Notes under the pieces: model-generated
What the model was told of the DNA's origin: nothing
The model's input: the letters and a program-made list of their open reading frames with translations, nothing else
The model's database searches: none
Position numbers and translations under genes: made by a program
In this document: piece after piece, positions 11,625 to 15,511 of the stretch
How positions within the stretch are numbered: position 1 is the stretch's first letter
How the letters are laid out: each line of letters opens with the position of its first letter
Assembly: GCA_902494465.1 (NCBI GenBank)
Contig: CABUTH010000032.1
Location: 1-15,511 of the forward strand
Direction of reading: 5' to 3'
Length of the DNA: 15,511 bases
Source: an uncultured Collinsella sp.
GTDB taxonomy: Bacteria > Actinomycetota > Coriobacteriia > Coriobacteriales > Coriobacteriaceae

Positions 11625-13001
11625 CTAGGCCCTCAACAGATAGCGCACCTCGTAGGGCGCAAGCTCGAGGGTGCCCGTCAGCTCGACCGCGAGCGCGTCG
11701 TCGGCAAGCAGATCGACAAAGGAGCCGTTGAGCTCGCCGGCGCCAAAGGTGTAAGGCTCGCCCACGGCGTTCACCGCCACGAGCACCGTCGCGCCGTCGC
11801 AGGCGCGCTCGAACAGCAGCTGCTTGTTCTGGATCACCACGTTGCGATAGGCACCGTAGTTGAGAGCACGGGTCGCCGCGTCGTCAGCCGAGCGCAGGTG
11901 CGCGAGCTGCTTGATGAAGGCCGTCAGCTCGTTGGGCGCAGGCTCATCGAGCGCAGGTCGCAGCGCCCAGTCGCCATCGGGGCCGCCCTTTTCGCCAGGA
12001 ATCCCCCACTCGCTGCCATAGTAGACGCACGGAATGCCCGGCATGCCAAACAGCATGCCATAGGCGGGGCGCAGGCAGGACTTGTCCGTCAGGATGCTCG
12101 CCAGGCGCGGCACATCGTGGTTGTCGACAAAAGACAGCAGGTGTTTGCCGCGATAGATGCACCACGGGTCGCCGCCAAACTGACGGTGCAACGAGTGGGC
12201 GATCTCGAACATGTTGACCGAGTTAAAGCTGGAGTACAGGCCCTTGTAGCACTCGTAGTTGGTGCAGGAGTCGAGCATCTCGTCGTTGACGATCTGGTTG
12301 TAGTCGCCGTGGAGCGTCTCACCAATCAGCACAAAGTCGGACTTGAGCTCACGGGTAAAGGCGTGCAGGCAGCGCATGAAGTCGCGGTCGAGCATATAGG
12401 CGACGTCCAGGCGCAGGCCGTCGATGCCAAAGACCTCGGCCCAGTGACGCACGGACTCAAGCAGGTAATCAACCACAGCGGGGTTTTGCAGGTTGAGCTT
12501 CACAAGCTCAAAATGGCCCTCCCAGCCCTTGTACCAAAAGCCGTCGCCGTAGCACGAGTCACCGTCGAAGCTGATGTGGAACCAGTCCTTGTACGGCGAA
12601 TCCCACTTGCGCTCCTGCACATCACGGAAGGCCCAAAAGCCGCGACCGACGTGGTTGAAGACGGCATCGAGCACCACACGGATGCCGTGGGCATGCAGCG
12701 TCTCACACACGGCGGCAAAGTCGGCATCCCTACCCAGGCGGCGGTCAATATGGCGCAGGCTGCGCGTGTCGTAGCCGTGGCTATCGGACTCGAGCGGCGG
12801 GTTGATGAGCACGGCGCCAACGCCGAGTTCCTGCAGGTAGTCGGCCCATTGGGCGATCTTCATGATGGGAGCGTCGGGATTGGGCGCGGCGTTGGCAACC
12901 TGGGCGAGCTCGTCCTCGGCAACGGGCGCGGCATTCTCGTGCGGAGCTCCGCAAAAGCCCAGCGGATAGATCTGATAGAACGTCGTCTCGTATGCCCACA
13001 T
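11625..13001 (-). CDS. GH13 alpha-amylase family glycosyl hydrolase
   Basis: Cytoplasmic alpha-glucan hydrolase of 458 aa with no signal peptide; the neopullulanase/cyclomaltodextrinase/maltodextrin-glucosidase type is likely, acting on internalised maltodextrins. All four GH13 regions are present: DAVFNH (112-117); GLRLDV with nucleophile D199 and R197; IGETLHG with acid/base E228; and FVDNHD with transition-state D296. The N-terminus begins directly with the barrel (FYQIYPLGFCGAP), so the N-terminal starch-binding domain of many cyclomaltodextrinases is missing. A short beta domain ends the protein. The ATG at 12999-13001 is chosen because GGGAGG lies 5 nt upstream; the frame stays open 40 codons further, but that part overlaps the inverted repeat and looks non-coding. 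It is first in an operon with the DNA glycosylase. Confidence 0.92.
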   Translation of the reverse strand: MWAYETTFYQIYPLGFCGAPHENAAPVAEDELAQVANAAPNPDAPIMKIAQWADYLQELGVGAVLINPPLESDSHGYDTRSLRHIDRRLGRDADFAAVCETLHAHGIRVVLDAVFNHVGRGFWAFRDVQERKWDSPYKDWFHISFDGDSCYGDGFWYKGWEGHFELVKLNLQNPAVVDYLLESVRHWAEVFGIDGLRLDVAYMLDRDFMRCLHAFTRELKSDFVLIGETLHGDYNQIVNDEMLDSCTNYECYKGLYSSFNSVNMFEIAHSLHRQFGGDPWCIYRGKHLLSFVDNHDVPRLASILTDKSCLRPAYGMLFGMPGIPCVYYGSEWGIPGEKGGPDGDWALRPALDEPAPNELTAFIKQLAHLRSADDAATRALNYGAYRNVVIQNKQLLFERACDGATVLVAVNAVGEPYTFGAGELNGSFVDLLADDALAVELTGTLELAPYEVRYLLRA

Positions 13002-13037
13002 AACAGCCTCCCAGAAATCCTTCACGCAACGCCACCC

Positions 13038-13043
13038 ATTGTA
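13038..13043 (-). promoter_or_regulatory. possible -10 element for the GH13 operon
   Basis: TACAAT on the minus strand (5 of 6 consensus matches), 36 nt before the GH13 start and downstream of the inverted repeat. No good -35 stands at 16-18 nt, so the call is tentative. Confidence 0.3.
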
Positions 13044-13073
13044 TGCCCAGCTTGTATCCTCTTCCCCAAAATA

Positions 13074-13140
13074 AGTTGCGGTGGAATAGTTCCTGCTTGG
13101 GTCTTCAGAGGCCTTAAACAAGAACTATTCCACCGCAACT
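13074..13140 (-). repeat. inverted repeat / probable terminator after the MFS gene
   Basis: Perfect 19-bp arms, 13074-13092 and 13122-13140, enclose 29 nt. In minus-strand RNA the stem can extend six more pairs using two G-U wobbles, to about 25 bp. On the plus strand those two positions are mismatches. It starts 15 nt after the stop of the MFS gene and is followed by TATTTT on the minus strand, so it can end that transcript. The long arms are more than a terminator needs, and the sequence could be one copy of a dispersed palindromic repeat. Confidence 0.8.
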
Positions 13141-13155
13141 GATGAGGGAACGTGA

Positions 13156-14352
13156 TTAGGCGACGGGCTTGGCGCGACGGATGGCCGGGAACATCACCGT
13201 GATGGCGAGGATGACGCCCACGACGGCGATTGCGCCACCTGCGCAGCCGATCCAGGCGATACCGGGGCCCGACACCACAGCGCCGCCGATCGCCGTGCCG
13301 GTGCCGATGCCCAGGTTAAACAGGCCCGAGAAGATAGACATGGCGACAGCCGACGAATCCGCCGGCGTGTTCTTGATGAGCTCGGCCTGGAACGCCACGT
13401 TAAAGGCCGTGGCGCAGCAGCCCCACAGTGCGCAGACGGCAAGCACTGCCGCGAGCGACGATGCGGCCGGACCCATGAGCAGCAGGGCCGCCGGCACGCC
13501 GGAGAGCGTAATAGCCAAGAACGGGAAGCGATGCCCATCGAACAGGCGGCCAAACAGCCAGCTTCCGAGCAGACCAGAGCAGCCAAACGCCGTCAGCGTC
13601 ATGGTGATGGCGCCCGCGTCGACGTACGCGACCTGTGCCAGGAAGGGCTCGATATAGCTGTAACCCGCGTAGTAGCCGGTCGCCATAAAAACCGTGACCG
13701 CGTAGAGCGCGATCAGGAGCGGGTTCTTGAGCAGCTCGGGCAACTGTTTGACGGTAAAGCGCTCGCCCGCCGGCATGGCCGGGAACACGGTCGCCTGGTA
13801 GACGACCGCGATGGCCGAGAGGACCCCGACCACGGCAAACGTCATGCGCCAGCCCACGGCCAAGCCAATAGCGCGACCGAGGGGCAGACCAAAGATCTGC
13901 GCGATTGACGAGCCCGTAGCGATCATGCTGATGGCGAGCGCCCCGTGGCGAGTGTCGACCAGGCGCGAGGCCATAATCGAAGCGACCGACCAGAACACGG
14001 CATGTGCGCAAGCGACCACCAGGCGCGCACAGACCAGGACGGGATAAGTCGGCGCCACAGCGGACAGAAACTGGCCCAGCGAAAACACGGCCAGCACGCC
14101 CAGCAACATCCGCTTGAACTCAAAGCGCGAAGCGAACACCATGAGCGGCAGCGACAGCAGCATGACGCCCCAGGCATAGACCGAGATCATGATGCCGGCT
14201 TGGGACTCGGTGAGCGAGAACGACGCGGCGATGTCAGTCAAAAGACCGATGGGCATAAACTCCGACGTGTTGAACACGAAGGCGCAGCAGGTGAGTCCGA
14301 TGAGCGGGAGCCACTGCTTGAGCGTGATGCCGTCTTGCCTTGCCTGAGTCAT
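13156..14352 (-). CDS. MFS transporter, SotB/YdeA-like sugar efflux family
   Basis: Cytoplasmic-membrane proton-driven exporter of the DHA1 group, 398 aa, with about 12 hydrophobic helices. It closely follows the layout of E. coli SotB (YdeA), which exports arabinose and related sugars: FVFNTSEFMPIGLLTDIA (residues 25-42), GIMISVYAWGVMLLSLPLM, AHAVFWSVASI, ATGSSIAQIFGLPLGR, GWRMTF, YAGYSYIEPFL and MSIFSGLFNLGIG. The substrate here is not known; drugs or sugars are both possible. The ATG at 14350-14352 is chosen from GGAGA 8 nt upstream and the family N-terminus; an open frame continues upstream but has no membrane-protein character and runs into feoB. It has its own promoter and is followed by the inverted repeat. 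Confidence 0.9.
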   Translation of the reverse strand: MTQARQDGITLKQWLPLIGLTCCAFVFNTSEFMPIGLLTDIAASFSLTESQAGIMISVYAWGVMLLSLPLMVFASRFEFKRMLLGVLAVFSLGQFLSAVAPTYPVLVCARLVVACAHAVFWSVASIMASRLVDTRHGALAISMIATGSSIAQIFGLPLGRAIGLAVGWRMTFAVVGVLSAIAVVYQATVFPAMPAGERFTVKQLPELLKNPLLIALYAVTVFMATGYYAGYSYIEPFLAQVAYVDAGAITMTLTAFGCSGLLGSWLFGRLFDGHRFPFLAITLSGVPAALLLMGPAASSLAAVLAVCALWGCCATAFNVAFQAELIKNTPADSSAVAMSIFSGLFNLGIGTGTAIGGAVVSGPGIAWIGCAGGAIAVVGVILAITVMFPAIRRAKPVA

Positions 14353-14385
14353 ATATAACGTCTCCAATCGTTTTGAGCGGAGGCG

Positions 14386-14415
14386 ATTATATAGCAACGG
14401 CCCCGCATCCGTCAG
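14386..14415 (-). promoter_or_regulatory. promoter of the MFS gene
   Basis: A perfect -10 hexamer TATAAT (14386-14391) with CTGACG (14410-14415, 4 of 6) 18 nt upstream on the minus strand. The expected start is near 14379, leaving a leader of about 27 nt. No terminator with a U-tract was found for feoB in the 121-bp gap. Confidence 0.6.
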
Positions 14416-14473
14416 TAACGGACACGGAACCGAAAACAATTCGATACACAGAGGTTGCGCCGTCAATAAATAA

Positions 14474-15511
14474 CTAAGCCAGCCCCAGCAATATGCCCGC
14501 CGAATGCACGACAAACGCCACGATCCAGGCGACTGCCACCTGAAACGCGAACACGGCAACGGCGTAGCGCGCGCCCAGCTCGCTCTTGACGGCGCCGATC
14601 GCAGCCACGCACGGCGGGTACAGCAACGTAAAGACCAGGAACACATAGGCAGTAAACGGCGAAAACATGGTCGACAGTGCCGCGGGCGAGGTCGCGCCCA
14701 AAAGTACCGTGAGGGTCGAGATGACACTCTCCTTGGCGATAAGTCCGGTGACGAGCGCCGTGGATGCACGCCAGTCGCCAAACCCAAGCGGCGTCAGCGC
14801 CGGCGCGATGATGCTGCCGAGGCCCGCAAGCAGACTCTGCGACTGATCGGCGACCACATTAAAGCGGATGTCGAACGTCTGAAGGAACCAGATGACCACG
14901 GTAGCGGCAAAGATAATGGTAAAGGCCTTGGTAATAAAGTCTTTGGCCTTATCCCATGCCAGCATCACCGTCGTCTTGACGCTCGGCAGGCGGTAATTGG
15001 GGAGCTCCATAATAAACGGCACTGGGTCGCCCTTAAATGCTGTGCGATTGAGCACCAAAGCCGCAATGCAGCCGACCACGATACCGATCAGATAGAGCGA
15101 GACCATAGCGGGAACCGTCGCCTGCGGGAAAAACGCCCCGCACAGCAGACCGTAGACCGGCAACTTGGCCGAGCAGCTCATGAACGGCGTAAGCATGACC
15201 GTCATCTTGCGGTCGTGCTCGGATGGGAGCGTACGGGTCGACATGATAGCCGGCACGGTGCAGCCAAAACCGACGAGCATAGGCACGAAGCTGCGGCCTG
15301 ACAGGCCAAAGCGACGCAGCACTTTATCCATGACAAAGGCCACGCGCGCCATGTAGCCGGAGTCTTCCAGAATGGAGAGGAACAAGAAGAGCACAACGAT
15401 AATCGGCAGGAAGGTCAGCACACTACCCACACCCGTGAGCACGCCGTCGACAGCCAGCGAGCGCACCACGTCGTTGGTTCCGAACGCCTTAAGACCCGCA
15501 TCGGCCGAGGC
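14474..15511 (-). CDS. feoB: ferrous iron transporter FeoB, C-terminal part (5' end outside window)
   Basis: Membrane part of the Fe(II) uptake protein FeoB; 345 residues are visible, and the N-terminal GTPase (G) domain lies beyond the window edge. The conserved core is intact: LPIIVVLFLFLSILEDSGYMARVAFVMD; GRSFVPMLVGFGCTVPAIMSTRTL with the conserved Cys; LTPFMSCSAKLPVYGLL with the second conserved Cys; and the second gate repeat TALVTGLIAKESVISTLTVLLG. About seven to eight hydrophobic segments are seen. The protein ends in a short hydrophobic tail (AGILLGLA) with no FeoC-like fusion, and no feoC follows; feoA, if present, would be on the far side. Confidence 0.96.
   Translation of the reverse strand, partial: ASADAGLKAFGTNDVVRSLAVDGVLTGVGSVLTFLPIIVVLFLFLSILEDSGYMARVAFVMDKVLRRFGLSGRSFVPMLVGFGCTVPAIMSTRTLPSEHDRKMTVMLTPFMSCSAKLPVYGLLCGAFFPQATVPAMVSLYLIGIVVGCIAALVLNRTAFKGDPVPFIMELPNYRLPSVKTTVMLAWDKAKDFITKAFTIIFAATVVIWFLQTFDIRFNVVADQSQSLLAGLGSIIAPALTPLGFGDWRASTALVTGLIAKESVISTLTVLLGATSPAALSTMFSPFTAYVFLVFTLLYPPCVAAIGAVKSELGARYAVAVFAFQVAVAWIVAFVVHSAGILLGLA

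Noticed and set aside
13002..13121. 40-codon N-terminal extension of GH13
   Set aside because: It runs through the inverted repeat and a possible -10 element; ATG at 13001 has GGGAGG at the right distance.
11397..13142. 581-codon plus-strand frame opposite GH13 and the DNA glycosylase
   Set aside because: Antisense shadow; both real genes have intact catalytic motifs and ribosome sites on the minus strand.
14353..14787. Upstream extension of the MFS protein into feoB
   Set aside because: It overlaps the MFS promoter and the feoB coding region and is arginine/serine-rich, unlike a transporter N-terminus; the ATG at 14352 has a good ribosome site.

Overview
The window is a GC-rich stretch of bacterial chromosome, almost entirely coded on the minus strand. 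It most likely comes from the class Coriobacteriia (Actinomycetota), close to Collinsella. That placement rests on protein resemblance: RpoC has the actinobacterial spacing between its zinc finger and active site, and L10, L7/L12 and GalU have a coriobacterial look. No database search was possible.

Reading along the minus strand (right to left): (i) the C-terminal half of the ferrous iron transporter FeoB (14474-15511, cut by the window edge); (ii) a SotB/YdeA-like sugar-efflux MFS transporter with its own promoter; (iii) a 67-bp perfect-arm inverted repeat that can act as its terminator; (iv) a two-gene unit of a GH13 alpha-glucan hydrolase and a family-6 uracil/hypoxanthine-DNA glycosylase; (v) one plus-strand gene of unknown function (10397-11056), divergent from (vi) a class I/II PLP aminotransferase; (vii) a 224-bp imperfect palindrome that reaches into the rplJ promoter; (viii) the rplJ-rplL unit, preceded by an L10-type autoregulatory leader with an intrinsic attenuator and closed by a strong terminator; (ix) galU with a structured leader and a strong terminator; (x) rpoB-rpoC, with RpoC cut by the window edge near the end of the bridge helix.

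The classical rplJ-rplL-rpoB-rpoC order is kept but split. A galU gene bounded by two strong terminators sits between rplL and rpoB, so RNA polymerase subunits and the L10/L12 stalk proteins probably have separate promoters. The rpoB upstream region is an unusually AT-rich patch holding a near-perfect Gram-positive-type LexA (SOS) box.

The most interesting observations are: a divergent, 8-residue-longer fork loop 2 in RpoB directly after the rifampicin region; the LexA-like box upstream of rpoB; the large palindrome whose outer arm contains the -35 element of the rplJ promoter and whose other end carries a degenerate mirror copy of that promoter; and the L10 leader attenuator with a duplicated 9-mer. 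No CRISPR array, tRNA, rRNA, transposase or phage gene was seen.
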